Origin: Ruegeria sp. TM1040
GTDB lineage: Bacteria; Pseudomonadota; Alphaproteobacteria; Rhodobacterales; Rhodobacteraceae
DNA length: 64,000 nucleotides
Assembly (NCBI RefSeq): GCF_000014065.1
Contig: NC_008044.1
Location: 271,501 to 335,500, forward strand
Direction of reading: 5' to 3'
The position numbers and the translations under genes were made by a program. The notes below the pieces were generated by a model. The model saw nothing but the letters and a program-made list of their open reading frames with translations, was not told where the DNA came from and ran no database searches. This document shows positions 26,043 to 34,686 of the stretch, piece by piece (within the stretch, counting starts at the first letter, position 1; each line of letters opens with the position of its first letter).

Positions 26043-27085
26043 GCGGCGTGCAAATGATCACCGTGACCGAAGACGACGGCGGCCAGCGGATCGACCGCTG
26101 GTTGCGGCGTCTGTTCCCGCATGTGAACCAGGGCCGCATCGAGAAGATGTGTCGCAAGGGCGAGCTGCGTCTGGATGGCGGTCGCGTCAAGGCCAACACC
26201 CGTGTTGAGGCGGGACAGGTTGTGCGGGTGCCCCCGCTGGCCGAGAGCGACATGAAACCGGCCGAGGCGCGCCCGGTGAAGATCTCGGATGCTGACGCCA
26301 AGATGATTCGCGATTGCGTGATCTACAAGGACGACGATGTTCTGGTGATCAACAAACCGGCCGGACTGGCGGTGCAGGGCGGCTCTGGCACCACCAAACA
26401 CGTAGATGGCCTCTCGGAAGCACTGCGCTTTGACGCCGAGGACAAGCCGCGGCTGGTGCATCGTCTCGACAAGGACACATCCGGGCTCTTGGTGCTGGCG
26501 CGCAACCGCAAGGCGGCGCAGGGGCTGACCGCAGCCTTTCGCCACAAGAACACCCGCAAGATCTACTGGGCCTTGGTGGCAGGCGTGCCGACGCCCTACC
26601 TTGGCGAGATCAAGACCGGGCTCGTAAAGGCGCCGGGACATGGCAAATCCGGCGAGGGCGAAAAGATGATCCCCGTTGATCCGCGCGATGTGGATGCCAC
26701 GCCCGGGGCAAAGCGCGCGCATACCTATTATGCCACGCTCTACCGCGTTGCGAGCCGTGCAAGCTGGGTCGCGATGGAGCCGGTGACGGGCCGCACCCAC
26801 CAGCTGCGTGCGCATATGGCGGGCATGGGGCATCCGATCATTGGCGATGGCAAATATGGCGGCTCGGGTCAGGAGAACCTCGGCGATGGCTGGGGCGCGC
26901 AAATCGGCGGTCTGATCTCGAAGAAACTGCACCTGCATGCGCGCCGTTTGCAGTTCGAACACCCCGTCACCGGCAAAGTGGTGACAGTGACTGCCGCGCT
27001 GCCCGACCACATGAAAGAGAGCTGGGACACCTTTGGCTGGACCGAGGATCTGGCCGCCGACGACCCGTTTGAGACGCTGTTTTGA
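26039..27085 (+). CDS. RluC/RluD-family 23S rRNA pseudouridine synthase
   Basis: The 348-residue protein has an N-terminal S4 RNA-binding domain (RIDRWLRRLFPHVNQGRIEK) and the catalytic motif HRLDKDTSGLLVLAR with the essential Asp, plus GRTHQLRAHMAGMGHPI near residue 255. It converts uridines in rRNA, probably the RluC sites 955/2504/2580, though the target cannot be settled here. Its start overlaps crcB, and its stop overlaps the next gene in TTGA. Confidence 0.92.
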   Translation: MSGVQMITVTEDDGGQRIDRWLRRLFPHVNQGRIEKMCRKGELRLDGGRVKANTRVEAGQVVRVPPLAESDMKPAEARPVKISDADAKMIRDCVIYKDDDVLVINKPAGLAVQGGSGTTKHVDGLSEALRFDAEDKPRLVHRLDKDTSGLLVLARNRKAAQGLTAAFRHKNTRKIYWALVAGVPTPYLGEIKTGLVKAPGHGKSGEGEKMIPVDPRDVDATPGAKRAHTYYATLYRVASRASWVAMEPVTGRTHQLRAHMAGMGHPIIGDGKYGGSGQENLGDGWGAQIGGLISKKLHLHARRLQFEHPVTGKVVTVTAALPDHMKESWDTFGWTEDLAADDPFETLF

Positions 27086-27750
27086 CCTCTGCGCTAAAGC
27101 TCATTCTGTTTGATGTCGATGGCACCCTGGTGGACAGCCAGGGGACCATTGTGGCCTGCATGAACGAGGCCTTTGAACGCGAGGGGCTTGTGCCCCCGTC
27201 GCATGCGGCGATCCTCTCGATTGTGGGGCTGTCGCTGCCGCAGGCGCTGGCGCAACTGGCACCGGAGCAATCGGCGCAGGCACAGGGTGCGCTCGTAGAG
27301 GGCTATAAGCAGGCGTATATGGCAGCGCGACAGCGCGAGGGGGCAGCACATTCGCCGCTCTATCCCGGTGCGCGCGAGGTGCTGGACACGCTTCATGCGG
27401 TGCCGGAATACATCCTTGGTGTGGCCACCGGCAAATCTCAGCGCGGGTTGGACGCGCTGATCGAGGGGCATGATCTGGGAATGTTCGTCACCCGTCAGGT
27501 GGCCGATCACCACCCCTCCAAACCGCATCCCTCGATGATCCTCACGGCGATGTCGGAGACGGGCATCCCGCCTGCCGACACGGTGATGATTGGCGACACC
27601 ACATTCGACATGGAGATGGGTCGCGCCGCCGGGGTCAAGACCATCGGCGTGGATTGGGGCTATCACCCGGCTGCGCATCTGCGCGCCGATCACATGCTTT
27701 CGGACTATCGCGCCCTGCCGGATCTGCTGCGCCGGATCTGGTCGGACTGA
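27082..27750 (+). CDS. HAD family hydrolase (phosphoglycolate phosphatase-like)
   Basis: The 222-residue protein has the HAD motifs: I, ILFDVDGTLVDSQG; II, GVATGKS; III, the Lys in HHPSKPHP; and IV, MIGDTTFDMEMGRAAG. The only start that keeps motif I is a TTG at 27082 overlapping the rluC-type stop (TTGA), which suggests translational coupling. The substrate is a phosphomonoester, not identifiable further. A helical cap lies between motifs I and II. Confidence 0.88.
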   Translation: MTSALKLILFDVDGTLVDSQGTIVACMNEAFEREGLVPPSHAAILSIVGLSLPQALAQLAPEQSAQAQGALVEGYKQAYMAARQREGAAHSPLYPGAREVLDTLHAVPEYILGVATGKSQRGLDALIEGHDLGMFVTRQVADHHPSKPHPSMILTAMSETGIPPADTVMIGDTTFDMEMGRAAGVKTIGVDWGYHPAAHLRADHMLSDYRALPDLLRRIWSD

Positions 27751-27770
27751 TCCCGTCAGCGACCACGCTA

Positions 27771-27806
27771 GAGACAAAGACCGAGACGAAGACCGAGACG
27801 AAGAAG
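27771..27806 (+). repeat. 12-bp tandem repeat before the ATP12 gene
   Basis: Three 12-bp units (GAGACAAAGACC, GAGACGAAGACC, GAGACGAAGAAG) fill most of the gap between the HAD gene and the ATP12 gene. The third unit merges into AAGGACAG, which acts as the ribosome binding site for the ATG at 27818. Confidence 0.8.
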
Positions 27807-27817
27807 GACAGACCTAG

Positions 27818-28522
27818 ATGAGTGAATGGAAACAGAAGCGATTCTGGAAAGCAGTCAGCGTCGAGGAGGACGACAGCGGTTTTGCCGTGGCTCTGGACGG
27901 GCGGCGCGTGAAAACACCGGCAAAAACCGCGCTATTGGTGCCCACGCGCGCGCTGGCCGACGCCATCGCCGCCGAGTGGGACGCACAGGAGGAGCAAATC
28001 GACCCGCTGTCGATGCCCTACACGCGCTCTGCCAATGCGGCCATCGACAAGGTCGCGGTACAGTTTGCCGAGGTGGCGGATATGCTGGCGGAATACGGCG
28101 ACAGTGATCTGTTGTGCTACCGCGCCGAAAGCCCCGAAGGACTGGTGGCGCGGCAGAGCGAATCTTGGGACGCAGCGCTCGATTGGGCCGAGGGCGCGCT
28201 GGGCGCACGCCTCTTGCCGCGTGCCGGGATCCTGCATGCACCCCAGGATAGCGCCGCTTTGGAGACCCTGCGCACCCGAGTGCATCAAATGACGCCGTTT
28301 CAGCTCGCGGCCTTTCACGATTTGGTGGGGTTGACCGGATCCTTGATCCTTGGATTCGCCACCGCAGAGGGCTGGCGCGCGTTGGATGAGATCTGGGAAA
28401 TTTCGCGCATTGATGAGCGCTGGCAAGAAGAGCTCTGGGGCCCCGATGACGAGGCACAGGCCATCGAAGCCCAGAAAAAACAGGCCTTTGAGCACGCGGC
28501 AGCCTTCTACGCCCGCGCCTGA
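27818..28522 (+). CDS. ATP12 family F1-ATPase assembly chaperone
   Basis: The 234-residue protein fits the ATP12 family, alphaproteobacterial and mitochondrial chaperones that bind the F1 alpha subunit. Typical segments: RFWKAVSVEEDDSGFAVALDGRRVKTP, IAAEWDAQEEQIDPLSMPYTR, and SLILGFATAEGWRALDEIWEIS. The gene is the last of the coupled crcB-rluC-HAD run and uses AAGGA at 27805. No ATP synthase genes are in the window. Confidence 0.93.
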   Translation: MSEWKQKRFWKAVSVEEDDSGFAVALDGRRVKTPAKTALLVPTRALADAIAAEWDAQEEQIDPLSMPYTRSANAAIDKVAVQFAEVADMLAEYGDSDLLCYRAESPEGLVARQSESWDAALDWAEGALGARLLPRAGILHAPQDSAALETLRTRVHQMTPFQLAAFHDLVGLTGSLILGFATAEGWRALDEIWEISRIDERWQEELWGPDDEAQAIEAQKKQAFEHAAAFYARA

Positions 28523-28834
28523 GCCGCGCGCCGAGAGCAGTGCGAATCCATCTGCGTTTTTGCGACATCGATGGCGGCGTTCCGGTCGGAGCGCCGTTTG
28601 CCGAATCGCGCGGTCTGTGATTCGCGCCAAAGGCTGCGCAAAAAATACCAGCCTCACGCGGTTCAAGGCGAAAAGCCCATTGATTTCGGTGATACTGCCC
28701 TTGACGTACGTTGATGAATCCGCCCAAACTCGGCCTCGAAAACGGGGCCAACCCCGTTTCAAACAGCCCGCACCGTGACGGGGTGGGTGATAAAGAACCA
28801 CCAAACTCAGGTGGATAGTCAGGAAGAGGTAAAC
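28523..28834 (+). promoter_or_regulatory. Gene-free upstream region of bztABCD
   Basis: No gene is supported. It contains a hairpin AAACGGGG-CCAA-CCCCGTTT (28740-28759) without a T run on the plus strand, a small stem CCACC...GGTGG (28798-28814), and a TTGACG box (about 28703) without a clear -10 partner. The promoter of the amino-acid transport operon must lie here but cannot be placed with confidence. Confidence 0.4.
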
Positions 28835-29851
28835 ATGAACAATTCCGTATTCTTTGGCGCGCTGACCGTGGCCGGTCTCGCAGCCGGTGCAGCCGCAGCC
28901 GGCACGCTTGACGACGTCAAGGCACGCGACAAACTGAACTGCGGGGTCTCCACCGGTCTGGTCGGCTTTTCTGCGCCGAACGCGAACGGTGAGTGGGAAG
29001 GCTTTGACATCGCGGTCTGCCGCGCTGTTGCTGCAGCCGTCCTGGGTGACCCGAGCAAGGTCGAATACGTGCCGACCACCGGCAAGACCCGCTTCACCGC
29101 ACTGGCCTCCGGCGAGATCGACATGCTGGCCCGCAACACCACATGGACCTTCAGCCGCGACGTTGACCTGAAGTTCGAATTCGTCGGCGTGAACTACTAC
29201 GACGGTCAGGGCTTCATGGTCCCCAAAGAGCTGGGCGTGTCCTCCGCCAAGGAGCTGGACGGCGCAACTGTCTGCATTCAGACCGGTACCACCACCGAAC
29301 TGAACCTCGCGGACTTCTTCCGTGCCAACAACATCTCCTATGAGCCGGTTCCGATCGAGACCAACGCAGAAGCGCGCCAGCAGTATCTGGCCGGTGCTTG
29401 CGACGTCTACACCACCGACGCATCCGGTCTGGCGGCAACCCGCGCGACCTTTGACGACGCAGCAAACCACGTGATTCTGCCGGAGATCATCTCCAAAGAG
29501 CCGCTCGGCCCGCTGGTCCGTCACGGTGACAACGAGTGGGGCGACGTTGTGCGCTGGACTCTGAACGCAATGATCGCAGCTGAAGAGCTGGGCATCACCT
29601 CCGCAAACCTGGCTGAGAAAGCTGCAGGTACCGACAACCCGGAAATCAACCGTCTGCTCGGCACCGAAGGCACCCTCGGCGAGATGCTTGGCCTGGAAGC
29701 TGACTTTGCTCAAAAAGCGCTGGCCGCTGGCGGCAACTACGGTGAGATCTTTGCCAAGACCATCGGCGAAGACACCCCGGTTGGCCTGGCGCGTGGTCTG
29801 AACGCACAGTGGACCGATGGTGGCCTGCTCTACGCACCGCCGTTCCGTTAA
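28835..29851 (+). CDS. bztA: Glutamate/glutamine/aspartate/asparagine ABC transporter, substrate-binding protein
   Basis: From the ATG at 28835 (after AGGAAGAGG) the product is 338 residues with a signal peptide ending near AAAAG. It is the AapJ/BztA type of family-3 binding protein: KLNCGVSTGLVGFSAPN, WEGFDIAVCRAVAAA, RNTTWTFSRD. It delivers acidic and amide amino acids to the BztB/BztC permease. It is the first gene of a four-gene operon and is followed by two hairpins that probably stabilise its message above that of the permease genes. Confidence 0.93.
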   Translation: MNNSVFFGALTVAGLAAGAAAAGTLDDVKARDKLNCGVSTGLVGFSAPNANGEWEGFDIAVCRAVAAAVLGDPSKVEYVPTTGKTRFTALASGEIDMLARNTTWTFSRDVDLKFEFVGVNYYDGQGFMVPKELGVSSAKELDGATVCIQTGTTTELNLADFFRANNISYEPVPIETNAEARQQYLAGACDVYTTDASGLAATRATFDDAANHVILPEIISKEPLGPLVRHGDNEWGDVVRWTLNAMIAAEELGITSANLAEKAAGTDNPEINRLLGTEGTLGEMLGLEADFAQKALAAGGNYGEIFAKTIGEDTPVGLARGLNAQWTDGGLLYAPPFR

Positions 29852-29866
29852 TTAGCGAAACCGGAA

Positions 29867-29894
29867 AAGGGCGTGAGGTTCTCCTCGCGCCCTT
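29867..29894 (+). promoter_or_regulatory. Hairpin pair between bztA and bztB
   Basis: A 12-bp stem with one G-U pair (29867-29878 with 29883-29894, loop TTCT) lies 16 bases after bztA, without a T run. A second stem with a 2-base bulge lies at 29930-29958 (TCCCGG..TGAGG with CCTCACCGGGA). Their position fits the differential mRNA stability typical of binding-protein operons. Confidence 0.65.
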
Positions 29895-29992
29895 CTTCCA
29901 AGTTAAAGAATAACGAAATCTGCGGCTGATCCCGGAGTGAGGAAGAACCTCACCGGGAGGATTGGAACCGCAGGCCTCGGGGATCCCAACAT

Positions 29993-31261
29993 ATGTCGAC
30001 TTTGACTGACCCGCCGAAAGAGACTTTTCGGCTGTCGATGCTGATTTACGACACCCGTTATCGCTCAGCCACCATTCAGGTTGTCGCGCTGATCGGGTTC
30101 TTGATCCTGGTTGGATCAATCATCAGCAATACCGCACAAAACCTAGCAGATCTGGGTAAAGAGCCCAGTTTCAGATTCCTGTCAGAGCCTGCGGGCTATG
30201 ACATCAACCAGCGCCTTCTGGATTATGACAATCAGGACAGCCACATGCGCGCGTCCCTGATGGGGCTGTTGAACACGCTGGTTGTGGCCGTTCTGGGCTG
30301 TATTACCGCAACCATTCTGGGTGTGATCATCGGTGTTCTGCGCCTGTCTTCGAACTGGCTTGTTGCCCGTTTGATGGCCGTTTACGTCGAGATGTTCCGC
30401 AACGTGCCGCTGCTCTTGTGGATCGTGTTCATCATGGCGATCCTGATCGAGACCCTGCCTGCGCCGCGGGCGTTCCGGGGGGAAAACCCCGAAGCGACCA
30501 TGAGCGTCTTTGACAGCGTTGCCGTCACCAACCGCGGTGTCTATGTCCCGGAGCCGCTGTTCCATAACTCCCTTGGAAACATAGGTGTTTTTGGTGATTC
30601 AGCTGTTCGCTTTGACGTCTCGCTGGACCTGATCGCGTTGCTGGTCGTTCTGGGCGCGAGCCTTTATGTCTCCAAACGCATCCGCCTCTGGGCCGATCAG
30701 ACACAGGAGAGCACGGGGCTTCGGCCAACCACCTGGCACATGCGCTCTGCCGTGGTTGTGCTGCCTTCGGCGTTGCTGCTGTTCGTGCTGGGGTTCCATC
30801 TGGGCTATCCGGCGCTCAAGGGGTTCAACTTTGCGGGCGGCACTCACCTGCGGAACTCCCTGATCGCTTTGTGGCTTGCGCTTTCGCTTTACACGGCTGC
30901 GTTTATCGCTGAAATCGTGCGCTCTGGTATCCTTGCGATCTCCAAGGGGCAGACAGAGGCGGCCGCCGCCCTTGGCCTGCGTCCCAAGCGTATCATGAAC
31001 CTTGTGATCCTGCCGCAGGCGCTGCGCGTGATCATTCCGCCGCTGATCTCTAACTATCTGAACCTGACCAAGAACTCCTCGCTCGCGATCGCCGTGGGCT
31101 ACATGGATCTGACCGGGACCTTGATGGGGATCACCATGAACCAGACCGGACGGGAGTTGGAAACCGTGCTTTTGGGCATGCTCGTGTACCTCACGATCAG
31201 CCTGCTGATTTCCAGCGTCATGAACTGGTACAACAATCGCGTCAAACTGGTGGAGCGGTAA
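29993..31261 (+). CDS. bztB: Amino-acid ABC transporter permease BztB
   Basis: The 422-residue inner-membrane protein is long for a His/Glu-type permease because of a cytoplasmic-periplasmic insert, as in the BztB/AapQ type. The permease signature EAAAALGLRPKRIMNLVILPQA (EAA loop) contacts the ATPase near residue 322. It pairs with BztC to form the channel. Two bases separate it from bztC. Its ribosome binding site is weak (GGGGAT). Confidence 0.93.
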   Translation: MSTLTDPPKETFRLSMLIYDTRYRSATIQVVALIGFLILVGSIISNTAQNLADLGKEPSFRFLSEPAGYDINQRLLDYDNQDSHMRASLMGLLNTLVVAVLGCITATILGVIIGVLRLSSNWLVARLMAVYVEMFRNVPLLLWIVFIMAILIETLPAPRAFRGENPEATMSVFDSVAVTNRGVYVPEPLFHNSLGNIGVFGDSAVRFDVSLDLIALLVVLGASLYVSKRIRLWADQTQESTGLRPTTWHMRSAVVVLPSALLLFVLGFHLGYPALKGFNFAGGTHLRNSLIALWLALSLYTAAFIAEIVRSGILAISKGQTEAAAALGLRPKRIMNLVILPQALRVIIPPLISNYLNLTKNSSLAIAVGYMDLTGTLMGITMNQTGRELETVLLGMLVYLTISLLISSVMNWYNNRVKLVER

Positions 31262-31262
31262 C

Positions 31263-32591
31263 ATGAGTGACATTTCTTTTGTACGCACAGAGATGCTGCC
31301 GCCCAAAGAACCCCCTGCAAGCGAAGTGGGTGTGCTGGGCTGGATGCGCGCAAACCTGTTCTCGAACTGGTTCAACTCGGTCCTGACCCTGGTATCGCTC
31401 TATTTTGTGATCCAGATCCTGATAGGGCTGATCACTTGGGCCTGGGTGCCAACATGGTCGGCGGGCTCGCTCCCGGAGTGTCGTGTCATCTTTGAAGAGC
31501 TGGGCCGCACGGGCCACAATGCCGGGGCCTGCTGGGGCGTGATCGCCGAACGCTGGCCGCAGCTGCTGTTTGGGTTCTACCCGAATGGCTCCGAGCCGGG
31601 GACGGCTGACCTGCGCTGGCGACCGGTTCTGGCCTTCTTGCTGCTGTTCGTGGCTTTGGCGCCGGTGCTCTTTGCCGACAAGGTGCCTGCAAAGCTGATC
31701 TACTTCAGCGCAGCATACCCGTTCCTGATGCCCTGGCTTCTGTGGGGCGGTACCGTTTGGACGCCGGTTATGATCGCAGCGGGCTTTGTTGTGGGCTACT
31801 TCGTCTACAAAGCGGTGTCGCAAGCGACGTCGGAACTGATTGGCCTGATTTCAGGGGTCGTTGGCGCCGTTGTCTGGTGGCTCTTTGTGGCGTCGTTCAT
31901 TGCGTCGGTTCTTGCAGGGATCGTGCCTTTGGCACTGGAATCTGTCGAGTCGCGCCAGTTCGGGGGCTTCATGCTGTCGATCCTCATCGGGGTTGTGGCC
32001 ATCGGTCTGTCCTTGCCGATCGGGATCGTGCTGGCGCTTGGTCGTCAGTCGGACCTGTTGATCGTCAAGACACTCTGCGTGGGCTTTATCGAGTTCATTC
32101 GCGGTGTGCCGCTGATCACGCTTCTGTTTGTGGCCTCGACGCTGTTGAACATCTTCATGCCTCCGGGGACGAACTTTGACATCATCATGCGTGTGTTCAT
32201 CATGGTGACGCTCTTTGCCTCTGCCTATATGGCCGAGGTGATCCGGGGTGGCCTCGCGGCTCTGCCCAAGGGTCAGTATGAGGGTGCCGACAGTCTTGGC
32301 CTCAATTACTGGCAGGCGCAGCGTCTGATCATCATGCCGCAGGCATTGAAGATCTCCATTCCGGGCATCGTCTCCACCTTCATCGGCGTTTTCAAGGACA
32401 CCACCCTGGTGTCGGTCATCGGTCTCTTTGACCCGCTGAACCTGACAAACGCCATCCGTGCTGACGCAAATTGGAACGGCCTCGTGTGGGAGCTTTATGG
32501 CTTCATCGCGCTTCTGTTCTTCGTCTTCTGCTTCGGCATGTCCCGCTATTCCATGTACCTGGAGCGCAAACTCCAGACTGGCCACCGTTAA
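31263..32591 (+). CDS. bztC: Amino-acid ABC transporter permease BztC
   Basis: The 442-residue partner permease has extra N-terminal membrane helices, typical of BztC/AapM, and the EAA-type loop YEGADSLGLNYWQAQRLIIMPQ near residue 340. A Cys-containing loop (LPECRVIFEELGRT) is present in the first periplasmic part. It follows bztB after one base and precedes the ATPase gene by 12 bases. Confidence 0.93.
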   Translation: MSDISFVRTEMLPPKEPPASEVGVLGWMRANLFSNWFNSVLTLVSLYFVIQILIGLITWAWVPTWSAGSLPECRVIFEELGRTGHNAGACWGVIAERWPQLLFGFYPNGSEPGTADLRWRPVLAFLLLFVALAPVLFADKVPAKLIYFSAAYPFLMPWLLWGGTVWTPVMIAAGFVVGYFVYKAVSQATSELIGLISGVVGAVVWWLFVASFIASVLAGIVPLALESVESRQFGGFMLSILIGVVAIGLSLPIGIVLALGRQSDLLIVKTLCVGFIEFIRGVPLITLLFVASTLLNIFMPPGTNFDIIMRVFIMVTLFASAYMAEVIRGGLAALPKGQYEGADSLGLNYWQAQRLIIMPQALKISIPGIVSTFIGVFKDTTLVSVIGLFDPLNLTNAIRADANWNGLVWELYGFIALLFFVFCFGMSRYSMYLERKLQTGHR

Positions 32592-32603
32592 GGAGTTCAA
32601 CAT

Positions 32604-33395
32604 ATGTCTGAACTTGCTCTCGACCGAGAAATCGACCGCTCCAAGATGAAAGTCTCGGATGAGGTCGCCATCCAGATCACCGATATGAACAAGTGGTACG
32701 GCGCGTTTCACGTGCTGCGCGACATCAACCTGACGGTGAACCAGGGCGAACGCATCGTCATCGCGGGGCCTTCGGGCTCCGGCAAATCCACCCTGATCCG
32801 CTGTCTCAATGCGCTCGAAGAGCATCAGGCGGGCAAGATCGTGGTGGATGGGACCGAGCTGTCGAATGATCTCAAGAACATCGACAAGATCCGCTCCGAG
32901 GTTGGCATGGTGTTCCAGCACTTCAACCTCTTCCCGCATCTGACCATTCTGGAAAACTGCACGCTGGCCCCAATCTGGGTGCGCAAGACGCCCAAGAAGG
33001 AGGCTGAAGAGCGCGCGATGCATTTCCTCGAAAAGGTGAAAATCCCCGAACAGGCGGATAAATATCCCGGTCAGCTGTCCGGTGGTCAGCAGCAGCGTGT
33101 GGCCATTGCACGGAGCTTGTGCATGATGCCTCGGATCATGCTCTTTGACGAGCCGACCTCGGCGCTCGATCCGGAGATGATCAAGGAAGTGCTCGACACC
33201 ATGATCGAGCTCGCCGAAGAAGGCATGACCATGCTCTGCGTGACCCACGAGATGGGTTTTGCCCGTCAAGTGGCGAACCGCGTGATCTTTATGGATGCGG
33301 GGCAGATTGTGGAGCAGAACGAGCCCGAAGAGTTCTTCAACAATCCGCAAAGCGAACGCACCAAGCTGTTCCTGAGCCAGATCCTCGGTCACTGA
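32604..33395 (+). CDS. bztD: Amino-acid ABC transporter ATP-binding protein BztD
   Basis: The 263-residue ATPase has Walker [13 protein letters not shown], the signature [13 protein letters not shown], Walker [15 protein letters not shown] and the switch His in [10 protein letters not shown]. It powers the BztBC permease. The short N-terminal extension before ITDMNKWYG is usual in this group. A strong terminator follows after 19 bases. Confidence 0.95.
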   Translation: MSELALDREIDRSKMKVSDEVAIQITDMNKWYGAFHVLRDINLTVNQGERIVIAGPSGSGKSTLIRCLNALEEHQAGKIVVDGTELSNDLKNIDKIRSEVGMVFQHFNLFPHLTILENCTLAPIWVRKTPKKEAEERAMHFLEKVKIPEQADKYPGQLSGGQQQRVAIARSLCMMPRIMLFDEPTSALDPEMIKEVLDTMIELAEEGMTMLCVTHEMGFARQVANRVIFMDAGQIVEQNEPEEFFNNPQSERTKLFLSQILGH

Positions 33396-33414
33396 GATCT
33401 GTTGTCAAATTGAG

Positions 33415-33441
33415 AAAAGGCCGGGCGATGCCCGGCCTTTT
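33415..33441 (+). terminator. Intrinsic terminator after bztD
   Basis: A perfect 12-bp stem AAAAGGCCGGGC-GAT-GCCCGGCCTTTT carries its T run inside the 3' arm. It ends the bztABCD operon. Confidence 0.9.
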
Positions 33442-33458
33442 CGCATGGTATGGGGGGA

Positions 33459-33522
33459 GGGGGCGCTGCCCCCTTTCGAGCCCTGCGGGCCCGACCCCCG
33501 GGATATTTTCAAAAAGCTGAAG
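33459..33522 (+). repeat. Dispersed intergenic palindromic repeat, copy 3
   Basis: It has the modules GGGGGCGCTGCCCCC (hairpin), GAGCCCTGCGGGC (second partial stem), CCCCCGGGATATTTTC and AAAAGCTGAAGG. It is the fullest copy of the element at 21103-21165, here in the opposite orientation, between bztD and the GNAT gene. Confidence 0.55.
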
Positions 33523-33558
33523 GCAGAGCGCAGTTGCTTTTGCGCTCCGGTTCCTGCG

Positions 33559-33984
33559 TCAGCTTGGTAGGCGCATCACGATTTCTTTGTGTTTGAAGAA
33601 AGGGTTGAGGCGTTCTTCTAAAGGTGTGAAACCGTAGGCCTCGTAGAAACGACGCGCCGTGTGGTTTGCCGCAAAGACACTGAGCGTGAGCGCCTCGCGG
33701 CGCGCTTGTACGTGATCCAGAAGGGCGCGCCCGTAGCCCTTGCCCTGATGGTCTGGAAGAACAAACAGCCCGCCGACCTCATTGCCCAAGAGTGCGATGA
33801 AGCCAACGGGTGTGGCACCCGGCGCGATCATCCAGGTTTCGGCAAGGTCAAGGAACTGGTCGCGGATCATGGCTTCGGCCTCGGCCACAAGCCTTTGGCT
33901 GAGGAACGGGTGGGCGATGGCACTTGCCGCGCGCCAGATGTCGAGGACCGTCGATTTATCCGACGGAGAATAGGGTCTGATCAT
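33559..33984 (-). CDS. GNAT family N-acetyltransferase
   Basis: From MIRPYSPSDKSTVLDIW the product is 141 residues. The acetyl-CoA-binding motif A VLPDHQGKGYGRALLDHV (Q/R-x-x-G-x-G/A) is clear, followed by SVFAANHTARRFYEAYGF, a typical motif B. The substrate is unknown. The start codon has no strong ribosome binding site; a longer frame exists upstream but its extra residues do not look like protein. Confidence 0.8.
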   Translation of the reverse strand: MIRPYSPSDKSTVLDIWRAASAIAHPFLSQRLVAEAEAMIRDQFLDLAETWMIAPGATPVGFIALLGNEVGGLFVLPDHQGKGYGRALLDHVQARREALTLSVFAANHTARRFYEAYGFTPLEERLNPFFKHKEIVMRLPS

Positions 33985-34188
33985 TGTCAGGACTGTCCCG
34001 TGTTGCGCCGCACAGGGCGGCGGAGGAGTTGATGGGATTGCACACACCAGCAGGAGCGGCCGAAGCGGCACGCGATTGCCTGGTTGGGGGTGCAGCACTG
34101 GCGCGGTTGCGCCGGTATCAACGGGACATCAAATCTCCTGTGTCTGAGCTAGAGCCTACCGCGCGGGGCCTCTGCAGGCAAGGCGCGG

Positions 34189-34686
34189 TTATTCTCCCAA
34201 GAGTTCGCGGGAGACCACAAAATCGATCACCCGGCCGCTGTGCGGTTGCATCTCGGCCCAATGCGCGATGTCGAACTCGACCAGCAGAGTTGCCCCTGTG
34301 GGGTAGTCGTCGAACCGCGAGTGTGGCGGCGGATGTTTGACGATATCATGAGCAAAGGCCAAAAGACCCGGATTATGGCCCAGCAGCAGCACATTGGGCT
34401 GGGTGGCCTCGCGCAGCACATCGTAGAGGATCTCGGGCGTGGCATGATAGAGGCGCTCGGTGAAGGTCGCCGGAGCGGTGAGTGCCATGAGATCATAGGT
34501 CTCGCGGGTGCGCTGCGCCGAGGAGGAGAGCACTTGCAGAGGCGGGCTGCTCTGTTCGCGGACCCAGGCGCCCAGAGCGGCGGCCGAGCGGCGGCCGCGC
34601 GTGTTCAGCGGGCGCGCGTGGTCGCTGGGGGCGTCGGTGTTCCAGGCGGATTTTGCGTGGCGGGTCAGAAACAGGGTACAGGTCAT
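34189..34686 (-). CDS. sixA: Histidine phosphatase, SixA type
   Basis: The 165-residue protein has the catalytic LTRHAKSAW (RHG-type, with the phospho-accepting His) and the second His in LLLGHNPGLLAFA. This matches the short SixA branch that dephosphorylates phosphohistidine proteins, although phosphatase specificity cannot be proved here. Its ATG overlaps the stop of the upstream ferredoxin-like gene in ATGA, so the two are coupled. Confidence 0.85.
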   Translation of the reverse strand: MTCTLFLTRHAKSAWNTDAPSDHARPLNTRGRRSAAALGAWVREQSSPPLQVLSSSAQRTRETYDLMALTAPATFTERLYHATPEILYDVLREATQPNVLLLGHNPGLLAFAHDIVKHPPPHSRFDDYPTGATLLVEFDIAHWAEMQPHSGRVIDFVVSRELLGE

